A model generated the notes under the pieces. The model made no database searches, was not told the DNA's origin, and saw only the letters and a list, made by a program, of their open reading frames with translations. Made by a program: the position numbers and the translations under genes. 64,000 nucleotides of DNA from Devosia ginsengisoli (GTDB lineage Bacteria; Pseudomonadota; Alphaproteobacteria; Rhizobiales; Devosiaceae): contig NZ_JANQAJ010000012.1 of assembly GCF_024707105.1 (NCBI RefSeq), positions 1 to 64,000 on the forward strand. Reading direction: 5' to 3'. Below are positions 17,721-27,367 of this stretch, piece after piece (the first letter of the stretch is position 1; each line of letters begins with the position of its first letter).

Positions 17721-19369
17721 AAGCGCTCCTCGCCTTCCGCAGCCTGTTCCTGAGCCAGGTCCGAGGGTTTACCCTGGCGCTGATCCTCTCGCTGGTCACC
17801 CTGGCTGCCGGCATCGCCCTGCTCGGCACATCCGGCTGGTTCATCACCGCAGCCGCGCTCACGACGGCCGGCCTCGCCTTCAACCTCTTCGTGCCCTCCT
17901 CGCTGGTGCGCGGCTTTTCCTTCATCCGCATCCTGGCCCGCTACGGCGAGCGCCTCAGCGGCCATGACGCCACCTTGCGCCTGCTGTCCGGCCTGCGCGG
18001 CTGGCTGTTTGCCCGCCTGTTCCCGCGGCTGCCGCTGGCCGATCGCAGCCTGCGCCACGGCGATCTCGTCAGCCGCCTCACATCGGATGTCGATGCGCTC
18101 GACACCGCCTTCCTCGTCGCCATCGGCCCCATAGCGGCCGCCCTCGTCATCGGCGCAGCCTTGACCGCTCTGCTCGCCTGGCTGCTGCCCGGTGCCGCAT
18201 GGCTCTACGGCTTCTGCTACGGCGTCGCCGTGCTGGTGGTTCCGACCGGCCTTGTCCTCACCAGTCGCGCCGCCGGCAATGCCGTGGTCCAGCGCGCCGC
18301 CGATGCCCGCGCCGCGGTGCTCGACGGCATCGAAGGCCATGCCGATCTCACCGTCTTCGGCGTGCTCGGCACGGCGCAATCCGGCTTCGCCGCGACCAGC
18401 CGGCACCTCGCCGCGGTCAGGGGACGCCTCTCGACGCTGACCGCGATTGCCGGCTTTGCCGTCCAGGCCCTCGCGGCGCTGGCGCTGGCCGGTTCGCTCT
18501 GGCTCGGTCTCAGCGCCTTTGCTGCCGGTGCCATCGACGGCCCCGTCCTCGCCGGCCTGCTGCTGGCCATAGCGGGTAGTTTCGAGGCCACCAGCACAAT
18601 CGTCCGCAGCGTCGGCAAGCTGACCACCGCCATGGCCGCCGCCGAACGCCTCACCGCCATCGCCGAAGCCCCGCCCGCCATCGTGGATCCGGCCACCCCC
18701 GCCGCCCTCCCGGCCGATACCACCTTGGCGCTGACCGGTGTCACCTTCGGCTATGGCGGCCCGCCGGTGCTTGATAATCTCGACCTCGCCGTGGCCATCG
18801 GCGAACACATCGCCATTACCGGCCCCAGCGGCAGCGGCAAATCTAGCCTGCTGGCCCTGCTGCTGCGCCTCGCCGATCCGCAATCTGGCCGCATCACCCT
18901 GGGCGGCACCGCCCTGCCCACGCTACGGCAGGCTGATATTCATGCCAGTGTGGCCCTGCTCAGCCAGCACAGCCCGCTGTTCAACGACACGATCCGCGCC
19001 AACCTGCGCATCGCCCGCCCCGATGCCGATGACGACGCTCTCTGGGCCGCCCTCGCCGCTGCCGGCATCGGCGACTTCGTCCGCGCCCTGCCCGCCGGTC
19101 TCGATACGATGGTGGGTGAAGGCGGCCGCACCGTCTCGGTCGGCCAGGCCCGCCGCCTCTGCCTCGCCCGCGTGCTGCTGTCGCCGGCCAAAATCCTGCT
19201 GCTGGACGAACCCACCGCGGCGCTGGATCGCCCCGCCGAAGTGGCATTCTTCGAAACCCTGCATCAGGCCGCGCAGGACCGGACGGTGATCGTGGTCACC
19301 CACGCCGCCATTCCTGATGGGACAATGGACCGTGTCCTGACGCTCCGGAATGGGGCGCTCACCTCCTAG
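17717..19369 (+). CDS. cydC: Thiol/heme ABC exporter subunit CydC
   Basis: Partner of CydD, 550 aa, with a membrane domain followed by an ATPase domain. Walker A is GPSGSGKSSLLAL and Walker B is [12 protein letters not shown]. The ABC signature is unusual: VSVGQARRLCLAR in place of the LSGGQ form, with Val replacing the first Gly. Heterodimeric exporters often carry one degenerate composite site, and this may be such a case. It is translationally coupled to cydD. A partial family C repeat follows the stop. Confidence 0.93.
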   Translation: MKALLAFRSLFLSQVRGFTLALILSLVTLAAGIALLGTSGWFITAAALTTAGLAFNLFVPSSLVRGFSFIRILARYGERLSGHDATLRLLSGLRGWLFARLFPRLPLADRSLRHGDLVSRLTSDVDALDTAFLVAIGPIAAALVIGAALTALLAWLLPGAAWLYGFCYGVAVLVVPTGLVLTSRAAGNAVVQRAADARAAVLDGIEGHADLTVFGVLGTAQSGFAATSRHLAAVRGRLSTLTAIAGFAVQALAALALAGSLWLGLSAFAAGAIDGPVLAGLLLAIAGSFEATSTIVRSVGKLTTAMAAAERLTAIAEAPPAIVDPATPAALPADTTLALTGVTFGYGGPPVLDNLDLAVAIGEHIAITGPSGSGKSSLLALLLRLADPQSGRITLGGTALPTLRQADIHASVALLSQHSPLFNDTIRANLRIARPDADDDALWAALAAAGIGDFVRALPAGLDTMVGEGGRTVSVGQARRLCLARVLLSPAKILLLDEPTAALDRPAEVAFFETLHQAAQDRTVIVVTHAAIPDGTMDRVLTLRNGALTS

Positions 19370-19423
19370 GGGGGAAGCCTGCCCGGTGGACGATGTAATA
19401 TTGGATCACTTACGTCGCCCATG

Positions 19424-19464
19424 CGCCTCCCTCCCCTTGATGGGGAGGGATCGAGGGTGGGGTG
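19424..19464. repeat. Family C half repeat
   Basis: CGCCTCCCTCCCCTTGATGG followed by GGAGGGATCGAGGGTGGGGT. It is one arm of the family C element, between the convergent cydC and fnr genes, and may also serve as a weak bidirectional terminator. Confidence 0.7.
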
Positions 19465-19494
19465 ACGGGAGCCACCAGAAAAGGTGACGTGCCC

Positions 19495-20214
19495 CTATCC
19501 GCAGCGCACCCGCAGCCGCGCCACGTCAGGCACCGACACATGCCGGTAATTCTCGATCGCGATCACCCCATCGGCCTTGAGCTTGCTCATCTGCCGGCTC
19601 ACCGTCTCGATGGTCAGCCCGAGAAAATCGCCGATATCGGCGCGGCTCAGCGGCAGGTCGAAACTGGTCACCTCGTCCTGCGTTGGGTCTATATGACTCG
19701 CAATCAGGTAGAGAAAGCTCGCCACCTTCTCGGCGGCGGTCTTGCGGCCCAAAGTCACCATCCAGTCGCGTGCCTCGTCGAGCTCGCGCAAAGTCTGCAG
19801 CATGATGCGATGCTCCAGCGCCGGGTTTTCGCGCACCAGCGCCTCCAGCGCCGGCTTGGGCACCAGGCACAGTTCGAGATCGGATGCCGCCTCCGCCGTG
19901 ACCCGGCTTTCGCTGGCAAACAGCCTTCCGAGCAGGTCCGGCGCAAATTGCAGCCCCACCACCTGCTGCCGCCCATCCTCCAGGACCTTGGAGAGCTTCA
20001 CCACCCCGCGCAGCACATTGCCATAGCTGGTGATTGGCTCCGCATCGGCCAGCAGTTCATCGCCGGCCGCGTGATGCACACGCCGCGTATGCCGCGCCAG
20101 GGCAAGCAATTGCTCGGTGCTCAGCGCGCCACAAATCCCCTGATGGCGGGATTCGCAGCTCTGGCAGAGCACGGGAAGGTCGGAATTGTGGATGTCGTTG
20201 CGGACGGGCTGCAT
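19495..20214 (-). CDS. FNR-type oxygen-responsive regulator (FnrN/FnrL-like)
   Basis: CRP/FNR family protein of 239 aa from the ATG at 20214. N-terminal cysteines CQSCESRHQGIC (residues 17, 20 and 28), plus a later one in LELCLVPK, match the four-Cys [4Fe-4S] oxygen sensor of FNR/FnrN. The DNA-recognition helix reads LTIETVSRQMSKLK, with the E--SR pattern that binds TTGAT-N4-ATCAA. The FNR box at 15695 suggests that it activates the nearby cyd genes at low oxygen. The longer frame to 20301 was rejected because the family-typical N-terminus starts at MQPVRNDIHNSD. Confidence 0.9.
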   Translation of the reverse strand: MQPVRNDIHNSDLPVLCQSCESRHQGICGALSTEQLLALARHTRRVHHAAGDELLADAEPITSYGNVLRGVVKLSKVLEDGRQQVVGLQFAPDLLGRLFASESRVTAEAASDLELCLVPKPALEALVRENPALEHRIMLQTLRELDEARDWMVTLGRKTAAEKVASFLYLIASHIDPTQDEVTSFDLPLSRADIGDFLGLTIETVSRQMSKLKADGVIAIENYRHVSVPDVARLRVRCG

Positions 20215-20344
20215 GGCATATCGTCTCCTGACCGCCCCGATATAGGCCTGCCCCGTCAAGCCTTTAAGCTGCGCAAAGGTCGCAGCGCCAACCTGCCGCA
20301 TGCGTCAAAATTGCCCGATTTCAGGTCTCTGGCCGCGCCGCATA

Positions 20345-20470
20345 CGCGATCCCTTCCCTCCCCCTTGTGGGGAGGGTGGCCCCGAAGGGGTCGGGTGGGG
20401 GTCCTTCCGCAAATCCAGTGTTCGCGGCCCACCCCCACCCTCGATCCCTCCCCACAAGGGGGAGGGAGAC
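20345..20470. repeat. Family C repeat pair upstream of copA
   Basis: Two arms in inverted order: CCCTTCCCTCCCCCTTGTGG to TCGGGTGGGGG (20350-20400), and CCCACCCCCACCCTCGATCC to AGGGGGAGGGAG (20430-20470). They fill most of the 349-bp fnr-copA intergenic region. The rest is the copA promoter and the fnr leader. Confidence 0.8.
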
Positions 20471-20510
20471 GACTGCGGCATCGAAGCCAAAAGCAATCGC
20501 AAACCACCCC

Positions 20511-20541
20511 TTGACCTTCCCATCATTGGAACCTTTATATA
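20511..20541 (+). promoter_or_regulatory. CueR-type promoter of copA
   Basis: The -35 TTGACC (20511-20516) and the -10 TATATA (20536-20541) are 19 bp apart, the long spacing used by MerR-family activators. The spacer holds the dyad CCTTCCCATCATTGGAACC, like known CueR sites. Confidence 0.85.
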
Positions 20542-20563
20542 GCTCAGGACGAGGTGAAACATC

Positions 20564-22813
20564 ATGAACGAACACGTCCATACCAAGCCGCTTTCCATTG
20601 ATATCGAAGGCATGACCTGCGCCTCCTGCGTGGCGCGAGTCGAAAAGTCTCTACTCAAGGTGCCCGGCGTCACATCGGCCTCGGTCAACCTGGCCACCGA
20701 ACGCGCGACCGTGCATGGCGGCGATAGCGCCGCCCTGCTCAAGGCGGTCGAAAAGGCCGGCTACAAGGGCAGCGAGACGCCGCACACCCATCATCACGAC
20801 CATTCCGGCCACCAGCATCACGACGAGGATGCCGCCGTGCTGCGCCGCGACGTGCTCATTGCCGGCGTGCTGACTCTGCCGCTTTTCGTGCTCGAAATGG
20901 GCGGCCATCTCTATATGCCATTCCACATGTGGATCATGTCCGTCGTGTCGATGGACGTGCTGTGGACGGCCTATTTCATCGCCGCCAGCATCGTGCTGTT
21001 CGTCCCCGGCTGGCGCTTCTTCAAGATCGGCATTCCGGCCCTGCTGCGCGGTGCGCCGGAGATGAATTCGCTCGTCGCCCTCGGCGCGGGCGCGGCCTAT
21101 CTCTATTCCGTCACCGCCACCTTCGCGCCGCAACTGCTGCCCGAGGGCACGCGCTATATCTATTATGAAGCCGCCGCGGTCATCGTGACGCTGATCCTGG
21201 TCGGCCGTTGGCTCGAGGCCCTGGCCAAGGGCCGCACCGGCGAAGCCATCCAGCGGCTGGTGCGCGAACAGGCCAAGACAGCCCGCGTGCAGCGCGACGG
21301 CAAGGCGGTGGAACTGCCCATCGAACAGGTCGTGGAAGGCGATATCATCCTGGTCCGTCCCGGCGAGAAGATCGCCGTCGATGGTGAGATCACCGAAGGC
21401 GCCAGCCATATCGATGAATCCATGATTTCGGGCGAGCCCCTGCCCGTCTCCAAGAGCGTCGGCGCGCCTGTCATCGGCGGCACGCTCAACACGTCCGGCA
21501 GCTTCAGCTTCCGCGCCACCAAGGTCGGCGGCGACACCATGCTGGCGCAGATCATCCGCATGGTCGAGGAAGCCCAGGGCGGCAAGCTGCCGATCCAGGG
21601 CGTGGTCGATCGGATCACCGCCTGGTTCGTGCCGGCTGTCATCGCCCTGGCCATCGCCACTTTCGCGGTCTGGGCTATCTGGGGGCCGGAACCGGCTTCC
21701 ACCTTCGGTCTCGTCAATGCCGTCGCCGTGCTGATCATCGCCTGCCCCTGTGCCATGGGCCTGGCCGTGCCGACCTCGATCATGGTCGGCACCGGCCGCG
21801 CCGCCGAGCTGGGCGTGCTGTTCCGCAAGAGCGAAGCCCTGCAGCAATTGCGGGACGCCAGGGTGGTGGCCTTCGACAAGACCGGCACGCTGACCGAAGG
21901 CAAGCCGGCCCTCACCGACCTGGTTCTCGCCGATGGCTTCGACCATGACGCCGTGCTGGCCCTGGTCGCCGCGGTGGAAGCGAAGTCCGAGCACCCGATC
22001 GCGTCAGCCATCGTCACCGCGGCCGAACAGGCCGGACTCACCCTCGGCCCGGTTACCGACTTCCAGTCCCATGCCGGCAATGGCGTCTCCGCCAGCGTCG
22101 ATGGGCACTTAGTCTCGGTCGGCTCGCAGCGCCATCTCGGCCAGTTCGATTTCTCCGGCTTTGCCGCCGACATCGACCGGCTGGCCAATGAGGGCAAGAC
22201 CCCGGTCTTTGCCGCCATTGACGGCAAGCTGGCCGCCGCCATCGTCGTCGCCGACACGGTCAAGCCGACCAGCAAGGCTGTCATCGATGCCCTGCACGCC
22301 ATGGGCCTCAAGACCGCGATGATCTCGGGCGACAATCAGCGCACCGCCGAAGCCATTGCCCGCCGCCTCGGCATAGACGAAGTCCGCGCCGAAGTGCTGC
22401 CGGCTGACAAGGTGGCCACGCTCAAGGCCCTGCGCCAGCTCGGCCCGGTCGCCTATGTCGGCGACGGCATCAACGACGCTCCGGCTCTGGCCGAAGCCGA
22501 TATCGGCATCGCCGTCGGCACCGGCACCGATGCGGCCATCGAAAGCGCCGACGTGGTCCTGCTGGGTGGCGACCTCAAGGGCGTGCTCAATGCGCTCAAG
22601 GTCTCCAGGGCCACAATGAAGAACATCTGGGAAAACCTGTTCTGGGCCTTCGGCTACAACGTGCTGCTGATCCCCGTCGCGGCCGGCATACTGTTCCCCG
22701 CCTTCGGCATCCTGCTCAATCCGATGATCGGCGCCGGCGCCATGGCGCTCAGCTCGGTCTTCGTGGTCGGTAACGCGCAGCGCCTGCGCCTGGTGAAAGG
22801 AGTGAATGCATGA
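20564..22813 (+). CDS. copA: Copper(I)-exporting P1B-type ATPase
   Basis: Inner-membrane Cu(I) exporter of 749 aa. An N-terminal heavy-metal domain has GMTCASC (about residues 16-22). A His-rich linker ([16 protein letters not shown]) follows. Membrane helices carry the ion-site CPC in [15 protein letters not shown]. The phosphorylation site is DKTGTLT, the HP locus is SEHPIASAI, and [18 protein letters not shown] closes the ATP site. It starts at the ATG at 20564 behind a CueR-type promoter. It overlaps cueR by 4 bp and forms a copA-cueR-copZ operon. Confidence 0.96.
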   Translation: MNEHVHTKPLSIDIEGMTCASCVARVEKSLLKVPGVTSASVNLATERATVHGGDSAALLKAVEKAGYKGSETPHTHHHDHSGHQHHDEDAAVLRRDVLIAGVLTLPLFVLEMGGHLYMPFHMWIMSVVSMDVLWTAYFIAASIVLFVPGWRFFKIGIPALLRGAPEMNSLVALGAGAAYLYSVTATFAPQLLPEGTRYIYYEAAAVIVTLILVGRWLEALAKGRTGEAIQRLVREQAKTARVQRDGKAVELPIEQVVEGDIILVRPGEKIAVDGEITEGASHIDESMISGEPLPVSKSVGAPVIGGTLNTSGSFSFRATKVGGDTMLAQIIRMVEEAQGGKLPIQGVVDRITAWFVPAVIALAIATFAVWAIWGPEPASTFGLVNAVAVLIIACPCAMGLAVPTSIMVGTGRAAELGVLFRKSEALQQLRDARVVAFDKTGTLTEGKPALTDLVLADGFDHDAVLALVAAVEAKSEHPIASAIVTAAEQAGLTLGPVTDFQSHAGNGVSASVDGHLVSVGSQRHLGQFDFSGFAADIDRLANEGKTPVFAAIDGKLAAAIVVADTVKPTSKAVIDALHAMGLKTAMISGDNQRTAEAIARRLGIDEVRAEVLPADKVATLKALRQLGPVAYVGDGINDAPALAEADIGIAVGTGTDAAIESADVVLLGGDLKGVLNALKVSRATMKNIWENLFWAFGYNVLLIPVAAGILFPAFGILLNPMIGAGAMALSSVFVVGNAQRLRLVKGVNA

Positions 22814-23220
22814 ATATCGGCGAAGCCTCCAGCGCCACCGGCGTCTCGGCCAAGATGATCCGCTATTACGAATCCATCGGCCTGATCCGCGCGCCCCTGC
22901 GCACCGGCAGCAATTATCGCGTCTATGGCGAGGATGAGGTTCACGTCCTCCGCTTCGTCAAGCGCGCGCGTACGCTGGGCTTTTCGGTCGAGGAAACCTC
23001 GACCCTGCTCGGCCTCTGGCAGGACAAGACCCGCGCCAGCGCCGAGGTCAAGGAGGTTGCCACCAGCCACATCACGGCGCTCGAAACCAAGATCGCCGAA
23101 CTCCAGGGCATGGTGAAAACCCTCAAGCACCTGGCCCATTGCTGCGGCGGCGACAACCGCCCCGACTGCCCCATACTCGACGACCTCGCCGGCGAGCATC
23201 CCACGACCAAAGGACACTGA
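22810..23220 (+). CDS. cueR: Copper-responsive MerR-family activator
   Basis: 136 aa. The N-terminal MerR helix-turn-helix is [20 protein letters not shown] and a dimerisation helix follows. The metal loop is [12 protein letters not shown], with the two cysteines spaced as in CueR (C-x7-C). It senses cytoplasmic Cu(I) and activates the promoter at 20511. It lies inside the operon it controls. Confidence 0.94.
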   Translation: MNIGEASSATGVSAKMIRYYESIGLIRAPLRTGSNYRVYGEDEVHVLRFVKRARTLGFSVEETSTLLGLWQDKTRASAEVKEVATSHITALETKIAELQGMVKTLKHLAHCCGGDNRPDCPILDDLAGEHPTTKGH

Positions 23221-23222
23221 AT

Positions 23223-23423
23223 ATGAGCGACACGACCATTCTCACCGTCAACGACATGACCTGCGGCCACTGCGTCGGCACCGTGCGCAAGGCGCTGGAA
23301 GACGCCCTGCCCGGCGCCCGGATTTCGGTGGACCTCGACACGCACAAGGTGGAATTCACCGGCGACCGCGCCACCGGCGAAGCCGCCATCCGCGAAGCGG
23401 GGTATACGCCGGAAGCGGTTTAG
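23223..23423 (+). CDS. copZ: Copper chaperone, heavy-metal-associated domain
   Basis: 66-aa single HMA domain (MTCGHC near residues 12-17, ferredoxin-like fold, end EAGYTPEAV). It would carry Cu(I) in the cytoplasm to CopA. The ATG at 23223 is 2 bp after the cueR stop, so translation is probably coupled. Confidence 0.92.
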   Translation: MSDTTILTVNDMTCGHCVGTVRKALEDALPGARISVDLDTHKVEFTGDRATGEAAIREAGYTPEAV

Positions 23424-23435
23424 GTCCTGCCGCCC

Positions 23436-23491
23436 TCCCCCTCTCGATGGGATTCCTCCCCCTATCAGGGAAGGTTAGGGAGGGGGGTATC
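23436..23491. repeat. Family B partial repeat
   Basis: CCCTCCCCCTCTCGATGGGA followed by TTCCTCCCCCTATCAGGGAA and GGGAGGGGGGTATCC. This is the right arm and centre of the element found at 8921, 42333 and 48685. Confidence 0.7.
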
Positions 23492-23497
23492 CGCTCT

Positions 23498-23527
23498 AAA
23501 AACAAAGGGCGCCCATCGGGCGCCCTT
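23498..23527 (-). terminator. Terminator of the sugar ABC operon
   Basis: On the minus strand AAGGGCGCCC-GAT-GGGCGCCCTT is followed by TGTTTTTAG. It is a perfect 10-bp stem with a T-run, 21 bp past the substrate-binding gene stop. Confidence 0.9.
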
Positions 23528-23548
23528 CGCATGTCCGTCCCTGGAGGA

Positions 23549-24499
23549 TCAGAACGGGCTGTCGGGGAAGTAGAACTGCTCGGCATTATCAGGGGTCACC
23601 AGCGGGGCGCCCAGGATGTAGCTGCCCTGCACCGGACCGTTCGAGGTGAAGTTGGCCACGGTCACGTCGATGGCGGTGGCGATCATTGCCGGCGGATACA
23701 GCACGTCGACAGGCACCAGCGTGTCGCCATCCATGATCCCCTTGATGATTTCCTTCATGCCGGCACCGCCGACGATGAACAGTTCGTCCTCGCGGCCCGC
23801 CTGCTTGACGGCCTCGATCACGCCCAGGGCAATATCGTCGTCCTGTGCCCAGACGCCGTCGATATCGGGGAAGCGGCTCAGGAAGTCCTGCATCACCTCG
23901 AAGCCGTCATCGCGGTTCCAGTTGGCGAATTCGTCGTCCAGCACGGTGATGCCTGTGCCTTCGATACCGGCCATGAACGCATCGAACCGTTCGGTATCGA
24001 TGACGGTCGGAATGCCGCGCAGGATGACGATATTGTCGCCCTCGCCCAGCCGGCTCTTGAAGTAGTCGGCCGAGATCTTGCCGAGTTCGGTATTGTTGCC
24101 GGCCACATAGACGTCCTGGATCGACGGATCGGGCAGGCCGCGGTCGACGACGGTGATGAACACGCCTTCGTTCTTCGCGTTGCGGACCGGTTCGGTCAGC
24201 GGCTCGGATTCGAAGGGCAGCACCACCAGGGCGTGGATCTGCTGCACCGACACGAGATCCTCGATGTCGCTGGCCTGGTCGGCCGGGCTGTCGGCCGTCA
24301 CGATGATGACGTCGATATTGGGGTTGCGGGCTTCGATGCGGCTCTCGGCCACGCCCGCATGCCAGTTCAGCCCACCGGCCCAGCCATGGGTGGCGGCCGG
24401 GATGGAAACGCCGATGCGGATCTTTTCGTCCTGCCCCATGACCGCCCCGGCCAGGACAGTGGTGGCCGTCAGGGCCAGAGCAATTGCCTTCAAAGACAT
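23549..24499 (-). CDS. Sugar ABC transporter substrate-binding protein
   Basis: Periplasmic binding protein of 316 aa. A signal peptide (MSLKAIALALTATTVLAGAV) precedes a type I binding-protein fold (IRIGVSIPAATHGWAGGLNW, VVLPFESEPLTEP, VWAQDDDIALGVIEA). It belongs to the ribose/allose/xylitol-like family, but the ligand cannot be called. It is the last gene of a leftward operon of ATPase, permease, binding protein, an unusual order since the binding protein is more often first. A strong terminator follows. Confidence 0.85.
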   Translation of the reverse strand: MSLKAIALALTATTVLAGAVMGQDEKIRIGVSIPAATHGWAGGLNWHAGVAESRIEARNPNIDVIIVTADSPADQASDIEDLVSVQQIHALVVLPFESEPLTEPVRNAKNEGVFITVVDRGLPDPSIQDVYVAGNNTELGKISADYFKSRLGEGDNIVILRGIPTVIDTERFDAFMAGIEGTGITVLDDEFANWNRDDGFEVMQDFLSRFPDIDGVWAQDDDIALGVIEAVKQAGREDELFIVGGAGMKEIIKGIMDGDTLVPVDVLYPPAMIATAIDVTVANFTSNGPVQGSYILGAPLVTPDNAEQFYFPDSPF

Positions 24500-24567
24500 A
24501 TTTTAGTCCTCCCTCAAAGTATGGCGCCTGTTGTAGGCGCCCGGTTATCCCGTCTCGCGACGCGGAA

Positions 24568-25593
24568 TTATTCGGCCGGCTTGTTTTTCCTGCCGGCCCT
24601 GAAACTGCCGCGCTGCAAGTAGACAGCCGCGACGATGATGACGCCCTGCACCGCTCCGTTGAGATAGTTGGAGATGATATCGGTGAGGTTGAGGATATTG
24701 CCGATGGCGGTAAGGATCAGCGCGCCGATGACGGTGCCCCCGATCCGCCCGAAGCCGCCCTTGAGCATGGTGCCGCCGATGATGACAGCGGCAATGGCCT
24801 CCAGTTCCCACAGCACGCCCGTGGCCGACGAAGCCGAGCCCAGGCGCGGCACATAGATGATGGTGGCCAGCGACACGCACAGGCCCTGGATGATGTAGGT
24901 CAGCGTCCTGATCCGGTCGACCTTGATGGCCGAATAGCGCGCCACATGCTCGTTGCTGCCGATGGCCATGCAATAGCGGCCGAAGGCGGTGCGGTTCATC
25001 AGCACCCAGCCGATGATGGCGACGATGATGAACACCCAGACCGGGATCGGGATACGCAGGATGGAGTCATAGTAGATCGGCCGGTAGATATCGCGCGCCG
25101 GGGAGGCCAGCGACAGCGTGCCGCCATCGGCGAAATAGGTGATCAGCGAGCGGTAGATACCCATCGTGCCCAGGGTCACGATGAAGGCTTCGATCTTGCC
25201 CTTGGTGGTGAGGAACCCGTTGATGAAGCCGGCCCCGATGCCCAGGATCAGCGAACAGCCGACGCCGAGCAGCACTGTCCACACCGAGACGCCCATGGAG
25301 CCGACGGCCCAGTTCATCACGATGATCATCATGCCGGCGATAAAGGCCGCCATGGACCCCACCGACAGATCGATGCCGCCGGCGGTGATGACGAAGGTGG
25401 CGCCCACCGCGATGATGCCGATAAAGGCCGAGCGGGTCAGCAGGTTGGTGACATTGCCCTCGCCCAGGAACAGCGGGTTGAGCAGATAACCGAAGACGCA
25501 GAGCAGGATCAGCGCCAGGAGCGGTCCCGCCGTCTTCAGGTCGATGCGGAATCCGCGCGACGGCCTGGTTGTTTCATGCGCTGAGACGCTCAT
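24568..25593 (-). CDS. Sugar ABC transporter permease
   Basis: RbsC/BPD_transp_2-type inner-membrane permease, 341 aa, with about nine hydrophobic segments. It has the family pattern VTAGGIDLSVGSMAAF near residue 80 and GGTMLKGGFGRIGGTVIGAL near residue 270. The ATG at 25593 (MSVSAHETT) was chosen over the GTG at 25602 (also in frame). It overlaps the end of the ATPase gene by 20 bp. Substrate unknown. Confidence 0.88.
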   Translation of the reverse strand: MSVSAHETTRPSRGFRIDLKTAGPLLALILLCVFGYLLNPLFLGEGNVTNLLTRSAFIGIIAVGATFVITAGGIDLSVGSMAAFIAGMMIIVMNWAVGSMGVSVWTVLLGVGCSLILGIGAGFINGFLTTKGKIEAFIVTLGTMGIYRSLITYFADGGTLSLASPARDIYRPIYYDSILRIPIPVWVFIIVAIIGWVLMNRTAFGRYCMAIGSNEHVARYSAIKVDRIRTLTYIIQGLCVSLATIIYVPRLGSASSATGVLWELEAIAAVIIGGTMLKGGFGRIGGTVIGALILTAIGNILNLTDIISNYLNGAVQGVIIVAAVYLQRGSFRAGRKNKPAE

Positions 25594-27115
25594 CTTCCCC
25601 ACTCTGCTTGATGCCCGCGGCGTACCGCATGATTTCTGCTTCGACGATTTCGGCGCCTTCCAGCACCCCGGCCATGCGGCCCTCGCGCATCACCACCACG
25701 CGGTGGCTCAGCCCGATGACTTCCTGCATCTCCGAGGAGATGACGATGATCGATTTGCCCTCGGCAGCCAGCGCCGCGATGATGTGATAGATCTGCTGCT
25801 TGGTGCCGACATCGATGCCGCGCGTCGGCTCGTCCATGATGATGATGTCGGGCTCGCTCTCCATGGTCTTGCCCAGCATCAGCTTCTGCTGGTTGCCGCC
25901 CGAAAGCTGGCCCACCCGCACCGAGGCGTCGCGCGCCCTGATGTCGAAGCGGCGCACCGCGCGCTCCAGCGCCTTGGCTTCGCTCCTGCCGTCGAGGAAG
26001 CCGTTCCGCATATGCTTTTTCAGTGTCAGCAGCGTCAGGTTCGGCTGCAGGCCCACATTGAGCAGCAGGCCGCGCCCCTTGCGGTCCTTGGTCATATAGG
26101 CCAGGCCCGCCGCGACCGATTGGGCAACCTCGGTGAAATTCACCGCTTCGCCATTGACCGCGACGCTGCCGGCGACCCGGTGGCTGAGCCCCACCACCGC
26201 CTCGGCCACCGCCGTCCGGCCCGAGCCGATCAACCCGGCAAAGCCCAGGATCTCGCCCCGGCGCAGGTCGAAGGAAATGTCCTTCACGCCCGGCGCCACC
26301 AGGTTCCGCACACTCAGCACCAGCGGCGCATCCACGTCCGGCTCGTGCTTGGGCGGGTAGAGGTTGGAGAGCTCGCGGCCAACCATCATCTGGGCGATGG
26401 AGTCGGGCGTCAGCGCCTCGGTGCCGACAGTGGCGATCAGTTGCCCGTCGCGCAAAACCGTCACGCGGTCGGCCAGTTCCATGATTTCGTCGAGCTTGTG
26501 CGAGATGAAGATCACCGCCACACCGCGCGCGGTCAGCCGCCTGATCTGCTCGAACAGCGTCTGCGTCTCGCTCACCGACAGCACCGCGGTCGGCTCGTCC
26601 ATGATCAGTACCCGCGCATCGCGGCTGATCGCCTTGGCGATTTCCACCATCTGCTTGTCGGCCACAGAGAGCATGTTGATCCGCGCCTCGGGATCGACAC
26701 GCACATGCAGCGTGTCCATGACCGAGCGGGCTTTTTCGCGCATCTGGCGCAGGTCGAGAAAACCGAATTTCCTCATCTCGCGTCCGAGGAAGATCGAGTC
26801 GGCCACCGTCAGATGCTCGGCCAGGTTCAGCTCCTGGTGGATGAGCACGATGCCCAGCGCCTCGGCTTCGCCATTGGGCGGCAGTACCGTAGTCCGGCCG
26901 TCATAGCTGATCGAGCCCGAGGTCGGCTGCTCGATGCCGGACAGAATCTTGATGAGGGTGGACTTGCCCGCGCCGTTCTCGCCGATGATGGCGTGAACCT
27001 CGCCGGGACGCACGTCGAAATCCACGCTGAACAGCACTGGAATCTCGCCGAACGACTTCGACACCCTGTTGGCTGACAGGATGGAAGGCGCAGGCGTGCC
27101 CTCGGCGCTGGTCAT
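25574..27115 (-). CDS. Sugar ABC transporter ATP-binding protein (two-domain)
   Basis: RbsA/MglA-type ATPase of 513 aa with two nucleotide-binding domains. The first has GENGAGKSTLIKILSG and VLIMDEPTAVLS. The second has [13 protein letters not shown] and IIIMDEPTRGIDVG. The start at ATG 27115 (MTSAEGT) follows GGAGGG. The open frame to 27190 crosses the operator repeats and is not used. It is first in the operon, divergent from the LacI gene. No kinase, isomerase or dehydrogenase is linked, so the sugar is unknown. Confidence 0.88.
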   Translation of the reverse strand: MTSAEGTPAPSILSANRVSKSFGEIPVLFSVDFDVRPGEVHAIIGENGAGKSTLIKILSGIEQPTSGSISYDGRTTVLPPNGEAEALGIVLIHQELNLAEHLTVADSIFLGREMRKFGFLDLRQMREKARSVMDTLHVRVDPEARINMLSVADKQMVEIAKAISRDARVLIMDEPTAVLSVSETQTLFEQIRRLTARGVAVIFISHKLDEIMELADRVTVLRDGQLIATVGTEALTPDSIAQMMVGRELSNLYPPKHEPDVDAPLVLSVRNLVAPGVKDISFDLRRGEILGFAGLIGSGRTAVAEAVVGLSHRVAGSVAVNGEAVNFTEVAQSVAAGLAYMTKDRKGRGLLLNVGLQPNLTLLTLKKHMRNGFLDGRSEAKALERAVRRFDIRARDASVRVGQLSGGNQQKLMLGKTMESEPDIIIMDEPTRGIDVGTKQQIYHIIAALAAEGKSIIVISSEMQEVIGLSHRVVVMREGRMAGVLEGAEIVEAEIMRYAAGIKQSGEDERLSA

Positions 27116-27175
27116 GATCGAATACCCTCCCCAGACCCTGGCGGATTCAATCCGTCTCTTGTCCTTGGCCGACGA

Positions 27176-27210
27176 TGTAAAGGTTTTCATGATTGATGTA
27201 AAGGTTTACA
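27176..27210. promoter_or_regulatory. LacI-family operator pair
   Basis: TGTAAAGGTTTACA (27197-27210) is a near-perfect LacI-type palindrome. TGTAAAGGTTTTCA (27176-27189) is a second, slightly degenerate copy. Both lie in the longer direct repeat GATGTAAAGGTTT, 21 bp apart (two helical turns). They sit 61-95 bp before the ATPase start and upstream of the divergent lacI-type gene. Confidence 0.8.
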
Positions 27211-27367
27211 CAAACAGAAAAGTGTATAGCGTGGCGACATCGTTATGGCGCAACCCGCGCCTTCTGCTAAAGGCAGCCAAAGCGGGACGCCAGAATGTTT
27301 CCAGGAAAGTGGGCACCACTCTTCCGGTTCGGAAACGTGACACCGGATCGCGCGGGCGGAGCGCCAA

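Noticed and set aside
24484-25584. Plus-strand 366-codon frame opposite the sugar permease
   Set aside because: Asp/His/Gln-rich antisense translation; the minus strand codes for a clear permease.
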